Part shown: positions 1 to 10,524 of the stretch, piece after piece
Layout: each line of letters starts with the position of its first letter
How positions within the stretch are numbered: the first letter of the stretch is position 1
From: Hirsutella rhossiliensis
Lineage: Eukaryota; Ascomycota; Sordariomycetes; Hypocreales; Ophiocordycipitaceae
Assembly: GCF_020360975.1 (NCBI RefSeq)
Contig: NW_025408703.1
Location: 1 to 40,388 of the forward strand
Length of the DNA stretch: 40,388 nucleotides
Direction: 5' to 3'
Made by a program: the position numbers and the translations under genes
Notes under the pieces: generated by a model
Told to the model about the DNA's origin: nothing
Seen by the model: the letters and a program-made list of their open reading frames with translations, nothing else
Database searches by the model: none

Positions 1-663
1 AAGTTTATAACCGACGAGAAATAAGGCCTAAATAGCTATCGCGATATGGCGTAATATTCGCTCCTTTATACGCTACCGGGCGATACGGCGGATCTCCGGA
101 TTACCAGGATAAAGGCGGCCACGGGGGCAAACGCGACCTATAAGACTTCTTCTATTACCTTATATACGTTCAACGTATAAGGCGGGAGAAGGCATAAGAT
201 AGGCTACGGACCCTTAAGTAAAGATAGATAAACCTTTAGCCCGATTCCTTCCTAATTTTAAGAGACGCTCTTATAGGTAGTAGGGACTGCGGTGGAAGAT
301 AGCGCGAAGCTTATATAGCTACGGAATTGATTACGCGGCCTATAGGAGCTACTTATCCTTATAATTATGCTACTAACTACGGCAGTATATGGCGGTTAAT
401 AAAGGTAGCTTAGGGCTATAAGCAGACGCCGCGTTTTTAAAAGCTCGTAGCGCACGCCGTATAGCGGCGACGGGATTACCGCCCTCTATAAGATAAATAA
501 CCGGCTATCGACATGAGCGGGATACCTAATATCGGCTACCCGCACGGACTAGGCTAGACGTAGTAAGAAGACGCCGTTAACTACCCTATACCGCCCCGCA
601 CTCTAAGTAGCGGGCGAAGTAGGTAACGAGCGAGGAAATTAAGAAGAGAAGGCTAACGGCCGC

Positions 664-705
664 TGCCTATATTACGGAGCATCTATATACTTTATATTAA
701 AATGC
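664..705 (+). other. Mutated gag CCHC zinc knuckle (now C-Y-Y-C)
   Basis: Fourteen codons encode a C-x2-Y-x4-Y-x4-C pattern with exactly the spacing of a retroviral-type zinc knuckle (C-x2-C-x4-H-x4-C). The second Cys and the His are both Tyr. TGC to TAC and CAC to TAC are the changes expected from RIP acting on CpA on either strand, so the two lost zinc ligands are explained by the same process that made the stops elsewhere. Confidence 0.7.
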
Positions 706-892
706 CCCTTCCTTTTAGCTAAGCGGCCTATAGCAGGTTCGAGTAGCGAAGATAGAACCGCTGCTCGCCTTGAACGATAAGGAGGACTCGCCCCTAGGCC
801 TAGAGGAAAAGAGTAGCTCTAGAAAAGATAGGCTCTAGAGCCTTAATTACTAGCACTAGTAAAGGAGAAGGAAGAATTATCCGCCTATATAA

Positions 893-3800
893 AAGAGGAG
901 CCTACTTTAATATAAGTTATAATTAATAACTCCTTACCCGTTACCGCCCTTATAAACGAGGGCTACTAGTACTACGCTATAATTAACGAGGCGCTTACGC
1001 GAGAGATATAGTGCTAGTAGAAAAGATCGCCCTAAAGCGAGTAAAGGGCGCCTTAGGCGCGATAGATTTGTAATTATAGGCATTACGTAGCTAGCTATAG
1101 AGGTTAATAGTTACTATAAGCTTATCGTAGCTATATAATCCCCTAACTAGAGTTTCCCTAATCCTTAGGAAACCCTAGTTATTATATATAGAGTTATACT
1201 CGGTTCTATACTAAAGGAAGCTATAGTTTAGGCCTATATAACGGTAGGTCTACTATAACGACAGTTCCATAGGCGTAGGACTAGGCGTGCGAGCTTTATA
1301 CTTAGTATAAGAAGTCCTTGCCTCTATCTTCGTAGGAACCGTGCGACGGGTAGAGCAGGGCAAGGCCGGGCAGCGGCTAACGCAGCGGTCTACGTAGTTA
1401 GCTTAGCGGATATTGATAAGGCCCTCTGACGAAGAAGCTAAAGTCGCCTCTAAGCTACGGTAATAGATACCGGGCGCTTTTACGACCTCCTACCGCTATT
1501 TAAGTCCTAGGAAGCGGATAAGCAACCTATATAAGCTGGGGTAGACTATAGGATCGTACTTTATACCGATAAGAAGGGGCAGGAACTGCCCGTACCGTTT
1601 AGACCGCTATATATATATTACGCGGAGCTGCTAGTGCTAAAGAAGACGCTAAGGGACCTCCTAGATAAGGGTTTTATTTAAGTAAGTAGCTCTGAAGTAA
1701 AACGCTAGTCCTATTTATACGTAAACTAAGGGGCGGGATATAGTTCTATTATAACTATAGGGCCTTAAACGTAATTATAAGGCTAGACCGCTACCCCTTG
1801 CCCTTAATCTTAGATACGCTCTATAACCTTTTAAAGGCGAAGTAGTTTATAAAGCTAGATATAAAATAAGCGTTCTATAAGGTATAGATCTTAGAGGTAA
1901 CGAGTAGAAGACAGCGTTCTATATATACTGCTTATTTAAGTAGCTTATAATGCCCTTTAGCTCTTGGAGCGCCCGCTACCTTCTAGCGTTATATTAATAA
2001 CGTGCTTTAGGACTTCCTCGACGAGTTCGCTTTCTATATATATAGATAATATCCTTATCTATATAAGCGGCTCCTATAAGGACTATATATAGAAAGTACG
2101 GAGGGTCTTAGAGCGCCTCTAACTTTATAGGCTTTACCTTAACCTAGATAAGTGCGAATTCGGGGTTAAGAGGGTTAAGTACCTAGGCTTTATTATCTAT
2201 ATAGCATAGGTATATAGCGGACCCTATAAAGATCTAAGCGATTCGGGACTAAGCTACCCTTACGTAGATAGGTATATAGAGCTTCCTTAAGTTACGAACT
2301 ATTATAGGATATTTATTAAGGCTTCTCTATATTATAATGCCCCTAAACGAGATTACTAGGAAGCGGACCGCCTTTCGCTAGGGGCCCGTATAGGAAGGAG
2401 CGTTCTATACGCGCAAGGACCTATTCTCTGGCCCGGTACTACTCTAGTAAGACTGACCGGTCTACGTTAATTAAAGCGGACTATAGTAGCTAAGCACTTA
2501 AAGGAACGCTCTCCTAGGAGGTAGACGGGTAGAAGTAACCGGTAGCGTTCTACTCCTATAAGCTAACCCTAGCGGAGCGGAATTACGCTATTTACGATAA
2601 GGAGATACTAGCGATTATTAGCTACCTTAAGTAATAGTAAGCGGAGCTCCGGAGCTATAAGAGCTTCGAGGTTCTTATAGACTATAGGAACCTTAAGTAC
2701 TTTATAACGCTAGCACCTCTTAGAGCGGTAAGCCCGCTAGGCGGAGTATCTCTTGCTTTAACTTCTCGATTAAGTACCGCCTTAGGCGGGACTCCATGGT
2801 CTTAGACGCGCTTTCTTAAAAGGATTAGGACCGGCCGATAGGAGCGGATATCGAGGCCCGGATCTATAGCAACATCCTATAGGAAGCACTACGGACTTAT
2901 ATGGAGCTTCCTTAGTAGAGGAAGACGCGGTTCCCCTGCGCCCTCCTCGTCCGGCGAGGAGGGATAGACCGGCCAGGGGGCGCGCGCAGCGAGTGTTCTA
3001 AGATAAGGCCCTTTAACGCTTATAGGATAGGATAGCGGCTCTAGACCGTACCTACGAAGGCGTGCGCCGCGCCTTAAGTCCGGCGCTCGACGCTTAGATC
3101 TAAAGCTAAAGCTAAAGGTATAGGTAGCCGACTACTATATCGACCTACGGGGGCATCTACGCTAACGGGGGAGACTATAGGTACCGGGCGCACCGTATAC
3201 TATAGAAGCTAAGGAGAAGGAGGGACCGCCGGAGCTAGACGAACGGAACGAGCTCTAAGGGAGGCTAGTCTAACTTATCTATAACTCTAGCGTTATAGGT
3301 TACCTAGGCAAATAGGGCATAGTAGTAGGCCTTATAAGGGACTTTTACTAGCCCCTCTTATAGTACTACGTTCGTCGCTTCTCTATAACTATAATATCTA
3401 TAGCTATATAAAGATCTGAGGCGTAGCTTAAGGGCTGCTTAAGTAGCTTCTAGTGCCCGACTAGTTCTATATATATATATGATAGACTTTATAACGGACC
3501 TCCCTACTTATAAGGCGGCAACCGCTATTTATAGGTAATGGACCGACTTAGTAAGTCTATAGTATTAGAGCTAATACTCTATAGATATAGAGTCCTATAT
3601 AGACCTTCCTATAGTACTAGGCCCGCTATATAGCTAGCTAGCTTTTATTATAAGCGATAAAGGATCGAATTAGACTAGCCGCTTTTAGTAGTACTTATAC
3701 TAGCTACTTTAGATTACGTAGCTACTAGCACGGCATATTACTATAGACCGACGGAGGCCTAAGAGGTTAACTAAGGCGTAGGCTTACCTATGGCTATCGT

Positions 3801-4520
3801 GGCCGTAACTAAGTAGACTAAGACCGGTAGCTCCCGCGCCTAACTTACGTTAAATAGTAAACTACCTTTATTAAGATAGCCCTTTCTTTATAACGTATAG
3901 CTTCGAACTACCTTATTAGTTCCCTTTACCGTAGACGTAGTAGCGGGTAGTATAGTAATTTATTACCGGAGGCTTCTACGTTTATACGAAAGCTATAAGA
4001 GACTATAGATTATTACTAATCTACGATAGCCGCCGCGGCGTAAGATTAAGAGCGGCACGCTAATAAGACTAGGGCCCTAGTAGATAGGTTTACGGCAGGA
4101 GATAAGGTATAGCTAGACCTCTATAACTATAGGTCGGCACGACTAAAAAAGAAGCTTAACTAGCTATATATAAAGTTTACGGTATAGAGGGTTATTAGCC
4201 CGTAGGTTATAAAGCTTAATAGTCTCCTAATAGGGGTCTATAATAAGATTAACGTAGACCTCCTTTATAGAGCCTCCTTTAACCTACTACCTAGATAAGA
4301 AGTAGCGGACGCTTAACCGCCCGTAATTAAGGTAGAGGGAGAGGACGAGTTCGAGGTTAAAGAGATATAGGCCGCGCTAGAGAAAGGTCGGTAGAAAACG
4401 CTAGGAGGTCCTTATTAAGTAGCGCGGGTATCTCGACCTTATATAGGAACCTATATATGTTTACGGGAACTATAGCCCCGATAAGTTTAAACCTTATTTA
4501 AAACGGTAGATAAGAACGAT
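893..4520 (+). pseudogene. pol (PR-RT-RH-IN-chromodomain) of the chromovirus, RIP-killed
   Basis: Recognisable motifs include FIKLDIK-stop-AF (RT, about 1848-1880), APATF followed by RYINNVL (about 1972-2010), NLDKCEFGV then KYLGF (about 2140-2190), [19 protein letters not shown] (RNase H, about 2540-2600), the integrase core DFITDLP (about 3487) with VMDRLSKS just after it, and a second integrase aspartate in SDKGSN (about 3652). Near 4340-4480 the chromodomain continues in a frame shifted by one base, reading FEVKEI then KxRGYLDL and EP. Stops are dense throughout. Protease and RT are separated by a LTR-like insert at about 1072-1262. Confidence 0.85.
1072..1262 (-). repeat. Solo-LTR-like insert inside pol, copy 1
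   Basis: The reverse complement of this stretch aligns along its whole length with about 6425-6610. Shared blocks include GGCCTAAACTATAGCTT-like, CTCTATATATAATAACTA-like and TATTAACCTCTATAGCTA sequences. It lies between the protease and RT parts of the chromovirus and in the opposite orientation. On the minus strand it begins TGTCGTTATAGTAGACC, like an LTR starting in TG. I could not find a clear target-site duplication, and RIP may have erased it. A MITE is the alternative. Confidence 0.55.
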
Positions 4521-4639
4521 AGACTAGCGGACTACCGATAGTAGCCTGAGGAACTACGAAGTAGGTAAAGTAGAGTAGGTAGTTACGATAACGCGAGCGT
4601 AATTATATAAGCGGAGATAAAAATAGCGTTTATTTTAGG

Positions 4640-5340
4640 GCGAAGCCCTTAGACTACCTAGACCTACTCCTCGTCCTTATCGTCGTCCTTATCCTTATCC
4701 TCGTCGTCCTCCTCTACCTTATTAGCGGCGGCGGCGCTCTCTAAGGCGCTTAGGCGGCCCTCTAGGCCCGCGAGCTAGTTAGCGGCAGCGGCGGCTCTAG
4801 GGGCTCCGGGGGCGAGGGGGGCCCGGCTAGTAGCAGCGGCGGGGGCGGCGGCGGGCACGGCTAAGGGGACCGCCGATAAGGCGACGGAGGTAGTATCCCT
4901 AGTACCGGGAGAGTTAGCAGCGGAAGTAAAAGAGCTAGATAAAAGGAACTTACTTAAGGACGAGGCCCTAGCGCTCGAGGGCGCGGAGATTACGGTAGGC
5001 TGCGTTTATACTTTAAGAAGTTAGCGGAAAATAGCTACTACGCTCGCTAGGTAGCGGACTTACGGGGGTAGTAGTAGCGGAGGCGGGGGTAGAGGGGCTA
5101 GGCGTTACGGCCGGCGGCGGGGACGGCGTCGTTACCTAGAAGGGCAACGTGGGGCGGCTAGTATAGTAGAGGTAGAGGCGGCGGTAGTAGGTATAGTTAT
5201 AAAGGCGCGGGTAGGGTAGCGGTAGCGGCGGAGCCGTTATTAGCTATACTTAGTATAGCGTCGATAAACGACTCTATACGCTTTAAGAAAGAAGTAAAGG
5301 AGGGAAGGTAGATAGAACCTTATCCTTCTCGCTAGCCGTC
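4640..5340 (-). pseudogene. RIP-mutated remnant with Ala/Pro-rich and acidic C-terminal coding character
   Basis: On the minus strand the stretch near 4670-4725 encodes an Asp/Glu/Lys run (EEDDEDKDKDDDKDEE). It is preceded by an Ala-rich heptad-like segment (LSALESAAAANK) and a long Pro/Ala/Ser/Thr-rich low-complexity part. Stops interrupt it. The orientation is opposite to the neighbouring chromovirus, so it probably belongs to another element. I do not recognise the family; a gag-like or ORF1-like protein is possible. Confidence 0.35.
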
Positions 5341-5689
5341 GCGCTTTTAATCGCTTAGGATAGCTACGATACTTCCTATCCGTTTAAGGAGGGTAGAGTA
5401 CTTCCTTAAAGGGAGGCGCCCTCTTTAGAGAGATATCTATTAGATCTATTAGTTAATAGCTTATACTATTATAAAGTAGGCAAAGGCATAGGCATAGGTA
5501 CCGTTTATAGGATAATATTAATAAGCTATATAGAGCTCTCCTATACGCGGCTAGCCTATATATATACGTATAGGATCCGGCCCTTTATATATAACTATAT
5601 AGCTTAGGCTATAGCCTAAGCATAACCTATAATAGTTAAAGACTCTTATAATATCTACTTAATAAAGCACCTCTTTAAACTATATAAGG

Positions 5690-6396
5690 TAAGCTAGAAT
5701 AGCTTTACTCCGCTTTTAATAAAGCATTATAAGCTCTTAGCCTACTAACTTAGCTATATTAGGTTTACTATAATTAGTATAAAGCTCTATAAGGAGGTTA
5801 ACTAGTCTATTTATATTAGTATACGTAAATAGTAAGAGATGCCTTTATAGGTATGGGATAGGCTCGCGTAAAAATAGTTAAATTAAGCGCGGATATCCCT
5901 TATTATAGCGCTATTAGTATAGAGCTTCGCATATGTAGCTATAGCTCGAGCTCTATAAAGGAGCTATTGAACTTACTAAGGTATAGTAGTACCGCTCTTA
6001 GTCGTACGGAGCCCTACTATTATAAGAGGCTCTTAATTGCCTAGGTAAACTAAGTATTACGTTCGCTTTAATTTTACTACTATAGAAGTATAGATATTTC
6101 GTATATATATACCGGCGTAGGCGGTTTAACTAGACTAGGTAATTAAACGTTAGCTTTAAAGGCAGCTAAAAATAGCTATTCTATATATGGGATATAGAGA
6201 GGGTAAAATAAAGGGTAGATTATACTATTATAGGTAGGTAGAGGCATAGGCTTAGGTATAGTCTATTAAAGAAGGTTAATAATCTATAAGGGAAAGGAAG
6301 AGAAGTATAGGCCTAGCTTTATATAGGCGGAGGCCGCTTATATATAGACTTAGCCTAGACTCGTTTAGGCCTATATAAAGCAAAAGCCCTTATAAG
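5690..6396 (+). repeat. Subtelomeric dispersed repeat, copy A (inverted copy at 38589-39305)
   Basis: About 700 bp aligns with the reverse complement of 38589-39305. Matching landmarks are GAATAGCTTTACTCCGCTTTTAA at one end, AGTTAAATTAAGCGCGGATAT in the middle, and CAAAAGCCCTTATAAG at the other end. The two copies differ mainly by C/T and G/A changes, as expected if both were hit by RIP independently. Both strands give semi-open translations once RIP stops are ignored, and I could not assign a protein family. Confidence 0.8.
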
Positions 6397-6424
6397 TATA
6401 ACGCTTATATACTTCGTCTTATAC

Positions 6425-6610
6425 TTATAAAACTATTATTAGTAGACCTACTATTATATAGGCTTAAACTATAGCTTTTTTTAGTATAAAATTAAGTATA
6501 ACTTTATATATAATAACTAAGGTATCCTAAGGATTAAGGAAACTCTAGTTAAAGGATTATATAAGCTATAATAAGCATAATAGCTATTAACCTCTATAGC
6601 TAACTATATA
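6425..6610 (+). repeat. LTR-like repeat, copy 2 (inverted relative to 1072-1262)
   Basis: This is the forward copy of the element found reversed inside pol. It reads TATTATTAGTAGACCTACTATTATATAGG at its start, matching TGTCGTTATAGTAGACC with RIP-type changes. It ends near TATAGCTAACTATATAATAC. It directly follows the end of the dispersed repeat at 5690-6396. No coding content is seen. Confidence 0.55.
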
Positions 6611-7270
6611 ATACCCTTAATCTTTATACCTTTTATTATACTTAAGGCGTCCTTTACTTACCTTATAGTAATCTATTTTACTAGTACTTATATCTCTTAT
6701 ATAAGCGCCTTATTAACTATAGTATAGTACTAATAGCCCTTATCTATAAAGGCGGCGATAGGTAAGGAGTTATTAATTATAACCTATATTAAAGTAAGCT
6801 TCTTTTCTATATAAGTAGAAATTTTTTTCTCTTTACTAATATTAGTAATTAGGGCTTTAAAGCTTATCTTTACTCAAAGCTACTCTTTTCCTTTAGGCTA
6901 AAGAGCGGAGTCCTCTTTATTATCTAAGGTAAAGAGCGGTTTTATTTTTATTACTTAAACTATAATAGGCCGCTTAGCTAAAAGAAGGGGTACTTTAATA
7001 TAAAGTATATAGACGAGCTATAATATAGGTAGCGGCTATTAGCCTTCTTTTTTCCGATCTCCTTACTCGTTACTTACTTCGCTTACTACTTAAAGTGGAT
7101 AGTATAAAGGTAGTCGATAGCGTCTTTCTACTATATTTAGCCTAGTCTATATAGGTAGTTAATATTAAGGTATCCTTATTAGTATCGATAGCTAGCTATT
7201 TCTCTTATAGAGGGCGGTAATATAAGCACTGGTTTATTTAAAGCCGTTTAGAGCGTAGAAGACGCTCTGG
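6611..7270. other. RIP-mutated TA-rich DNA, no gene seen
   Basis: CpA is depleted and TpA enriched up to about 7215-7270, where composition changes abruptly to ordinary coding-like DNA. I see no family resemblance in any frame. The edge near 7270 marks the left border of the gene island. Confidence 0.7.
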
Positions 7271-7278
7271 ATAAAGGA

Positions 7279-7662
7279 CTAAGTTCTGATACGGAAACTT
7301 CGGGGTGCAAGAGTTCCAATCCCTGATCTGCTGTCCCTACATGTCGCATTGTAGCTCTTCGGGGTTAGTAGGAACATCAATTCCGATTGTGAAGCACTAG
7401 CTCTCTTTTTCAGCTTAGACTTGTGGCGCCTGTTTTCGGATACAATTCCGCTTCCGTGAGTCTGTGCCGCAGCAGAATTGCTTGTGCTGGCTCCATCCCT
7501 GTCATTTCTATTCACCAGCCGTTTCGAGGCCTGCTGAGCATTGTAGTTGATGAGCCAAGCGGGCAAAGACATGGAATTGAGCGCGTGTCCGCGGCTCCCG
7601 GACCCGACCTCGCCCGCCTCTGGCGTCGGATGAGCCGCAATACAGAGTTCCCTCCAGTGCAC
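7279..7662 (-). CDS. Hypothetical protein remnant at island edge
   Basis: This 127-codon open frame on the minus strand starts at ATG 7662. It has a Gly/Ser-rich N-terminal third, a PAWLINYNAQQA stretch near residue 34, and a basic KSKLKKR segment near residue 81. I do not recognise a family. The frame overlaps the probable promoter of the amine oxidase gene, and its 3' end lies at the RIP border. It may be the tail of a gene cut by the repeat block or a chance ORF. Confidence 0.2.
   Translation of the reverse strand: MHWRELCIAAHPTPEAGEVGSGSRGHALNSMSLPAWLINYNAQQASKRLVNRNDRDGASTSNSAAAQTHGSGIVSENRRHKSKLKKRASASQSELMFLLTPKSYNATCRDSRSGIGTLAPRSFRIRT
7437..7450. promoter_or_regulatory. CGG-N8-CCG dyad upstream of copper amine oxidase gene
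   Basis: CGGATACAATTCCG is an inverted CGG pair with an 8-base spacer, about 386 bp before the chosen amine oxidase start. Inverted CGG triplets are the classic target form of fungal Zn2Cys6 regulators. The same spacing occurs in the promoter shared by the aldehyde dehydrogenase and Dabb genes (12383-12400). A single dyad this short could occur by chance. Confidence 0.35.
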
Positions 7663-7835
7663 CCACCATTCACAAAGAGTATATCATACGGGTGGGTGCT
7701 TCTACTAGCAAGAACTCTTCCTGGACTTCTACAAGTACTGATCCGCGATTGTTCTTTGGCAGAGTCTCTTGCCGCCAATATATCGTGAATTTGACGCTTT
7801 TTTGGATAGGACTGCCATTCATCCTGCTTTCCGTC

Positions 7836-10129
7836 ATGGTCACCTCCTTCCCACCCCTTTCCGGCCTCTCGATCCACGAAACAAATCGGGCTCGAGACCT
7901 GGTGCTCAAGCTGCACCCTGGGACCGTTATCGATTTCCGCGCCACTTTCTTGCTTGAGCCGCCTAAAGCTGAAGTAAAAGAATTTCTAGAGCTGGAGCAT
8001 GCCGACAGAATCACATCAGATACCCCACGTCCAGCACGGCTGGCGCAGGTCCGATACGACGTCATTGGCGGATCTAAGGCGGCAGAATATCACGAGTCCG
8101 TCATTGACCTCCTAAAAGCCAAACGCATCAGCCACCAAATCATTGGACCTGAGCATCACGCAGGATTGACCGTGTACGTGCGTAGCGCTCAGTGTCAAGA
8201 GAGAGATCGGATGCTTACCATTCGCGCGGCACAGATTCGAGTTTGAGAAGCTGGTAGAATGTGTGAAAACTTCTTCCCTCTTCCAAGAGAAGCTCAAGGC
8301 TATCCAGCTGCCTCCCGGCTTCGAGCTCGTCGTTGAGCCATGGCCTTACGGTGCGCCCGACGACGCCGATGGCGAGACTCGCTTCTTCCAGGGCCTTTGC
8401 TTTGGGAGGCACGCAGCCAGCGGCAACCCGGACTCTAACTTTTACGCATTTCCCATTCCCTTGATACCCATCATGGACGCGAGGAAGAATGAGATAGTGC
8501 GCATTGACGAGCCAGCCACGGGCGGCAAAGATGATGCATTGAGCGGGCGGACTCACGAGCCAGCCATCCTCGATCACTGCCGTTCGGCCGAATATGTTCC
8601 AGAGCTGCTGCCGTCAGGCATGAGGAAGGACCTCAAGCCGCTAACGGTGCAGCAGCCGGAAGGGCCAAGCTTCACCATCTCGGACCCCAATCTCATCGAG
8701 TGGCAGAAGTGGCGCATGAGGGTCACATTCAACCCACGCGAAGGTGCAGTCTTGCACGACATTCGCTACGACGGCCGCAATGTGCTCTATCGACTGAGCA
8801 TCAGCGACATGGTAAGCGCCTGTCCTCGTTGAGGCGGCGAGCTGCGACTGACGGAGGCCTTGTTGTGCAGACGGTGCCATACGCCGACCCAAGGGCCCCT
8901 TTCCATCGTAAGCAGGCTTTTGACTTCGGTGACGGCGGCCTCGGGCACGCAGTGAACAATCCCCTCGGGTGTGACTGCTTGGGCGTCATAAAGGTGATTG
9001 GGCCATTGGATAGCTTTGAAGAGAGGCGGTAACCGAAACGAGACGCTAACACAACCATGACAGTACTTTGACGGCGTCTTGACGAAAGCAGACGGCTCGG
9101 CCGAAGTCACCAAAAATGTCGTTTGCCTACACGAGCAGGACAATGGCATCAACTGGAAGCACACCAACTGGCGGACCGGGCGAGCCGTGGTGACGCGTCG
9201 CCGCGAGCTCGTCGTACAGTTCATCATCACGCTCGCCAACTACGAGTACATTTTTGCTTTCAAGTTTGACCAGGCAGCCGGAATCGCAGTCGAGGCCCGG
9301 GCAACGGAATCGTCTCCGTCGTCAACATCGACGCCGGCAAGACTGCTCCTGGGGCAATGTGGTCAGCCCCGGAGCCCTGGCGCAGAACCACCAGCACATC
9401 TTTTGCGTTCGAATCGATCCCGCCATCGACGGACATCGAAACACGCTGGTGCAGGAGGAGAGCTTGCCCAATGGCATGGACAAGCGCACCAACCCCAACG
9501 GAAACTACGAGGTCCGCCAGACGCCCATCACGACATCTGTGGAGTCGACCTCGCACACTTTAACAATCGCGTCTTCAAAGTCCAGAACCTGTCAAAGCGG
9601 AACCCCGTCAGTGGCAAGCCGGTTGGCTACAGGTTACTACGCCGCCAACTCAGCTGTTGCTGGCGGATCCCAATAGTGTCCAGGCCCAGCGCGCACTCTT
9701 CGCCCAGCATCACATATGGGTGACTAAGTACAAGGACGACGAGTTGTATGCCGGAGGTCGATACACTCTTCAAAGCAGTCGCGAAATCGGCGGCGTGGCC
9801 GATGCCGCGGCACGGAAGGAAGACATTTTGGACGAGGATATCGTGGTCTGGAGCGTCTTTGGCCTCACACATAACCCTCGAGTTGAGGACTGGCCGGTCA
9901 TGTGAGCTTTGATTTATCCGCTAAGAAATCGCCCAAGCTAATATTATTGTTCGCGACATCCAGGCCTGTAGAGATGCTGCAGGTGGACATTACGCCGTCA
10001 GATTTCTTCACCGAGAACCCAGCACTCGACGTACCCTCAAGCGCCGACATTGGCTCTAAGAGGGTGCTTGACAGATGCTGCGCGGATAAAGGCTTGTCCA
10101 AGAAACCAGGCGAGAAGTCGCGACTGTAA
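7836..10129 (+). CDS. Copper amine oxidase, probably peroxisomal (frameshifted in this sequence)
   Basis: A primary-amine oxidase would convert amine, O2 and water to aldehyde, ammonia and H2O2. Exons are 7836-8173, 8235-8811, 8871-8993, 9064-9901 and 9964-10129, all with GT-AG introns, giving about 680 residues, normal for the family. The catalytic domain shows AFDFGDGG (catalytic-base region), the topaquinone motif LANYEY (about 9232-9250), and copper ligands in HQHIF (about 9390) and LTHNPRVEDWPVM at an exon end. The last residues are SRL, a type 1 peroxisomal signal. I chose ATG 7836 (MVTSFPPLSG) because family similarity starts there; the frame is open back to 7692. Single-base losses near 9306, 9347, 9541 and 9630 break the frame, mostly in G or C runs. 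The family call is firm; the substrate (phenethylamine, tyramine or other) is inferred from neighbours. Confidence 0.9.
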
Positions 10130-10524
10130 AGGCTCCCGAACGCATACATGTAGCGATGTCATTGGCTAGGCTCAACAGCAGAATAGACAGACGAAGATGA
10201 ACTCTCAAAAAGAAATCCCTTCTTCTCTCCGCTCTCATGAATCCTCTTCATCAAATAATAGTCCAGGTGTACTAAAACAAGAGATCATTGGGCCTTTGTT
10301 AGGCCCAGCAAGGGAGGTTTCTATGTACCTCGCTGCGTAGAAGACATTGCACCTGTTCTTCACTCAAGCTGTAGCGTTAGCGGTCTGGCTCACCCTACGG
10401 AAAGGAACAATGGCAGCGAGAGCCCTAAGCACCACACGTTTAGAATATGGTAGGACGCTTGTCCGATCGGAATGAGACGCGGGACAAGCGTTCAGGTTGC
10501 GCTCGCACACCGCATTATATTCTC
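10130..10524. other. Convergent intergenic region, no gene seen
   Basis: This lies between the 3' ends of the amine oxidase (+) and aldehyde dehydrogenase (-) genes. It should hold both 3' UTRs and polyadenylation signals. I see no conserved coding sequence. Confidence 0.6.

Larger units (their letters stand above)
1..4620 (+). mobile_element. RIP-inactivated Gypsy-type chromovirus (left end outside window)
   Basis: Translating the + strand across many stops gives the ordered parts of a Ty3/Gypsy polyprotein: gag zinc knuckle (about 664-705), retropepsin-like segment (about 895-1010), reverse transcriptase (about 1540-2230), RNase H (about 2470-2710), integrase (about 3280-3700) and a C-terminal chromodomain (about 4340-4480). 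Nearly all stops are TAA/TAG where a CAA, CAG, CGA or TGG codon is expected, which is the RIP signature. The element cannot encode working protein. The 5' LTR and start of gag lie left of the window, and I could not define a 3' LTR. A solo-LTR-like insert interrupts the region between protease and RT. The order RT-RNaseH-IN-chromodomain is established for the chromovirus lineage of Metaviridae. Confidence 0.85.

Noticed and set aside
5690..6396. Telomere-linked RecQ-type helicase relic in the repeat shared with 38.6-39.3 kb
   Set aside because: The subtelomeric position suggested it, but I see no Walker A, DEAH or other helicase motif in any frame, even allowing for RIP changes.
7423..10238. 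Many open frames on both strands across 7.4-10.2 kb
   Set aside because: They are shadows of the amine oxidase exons in other frames. Only the frames carrying family motifs were kept.
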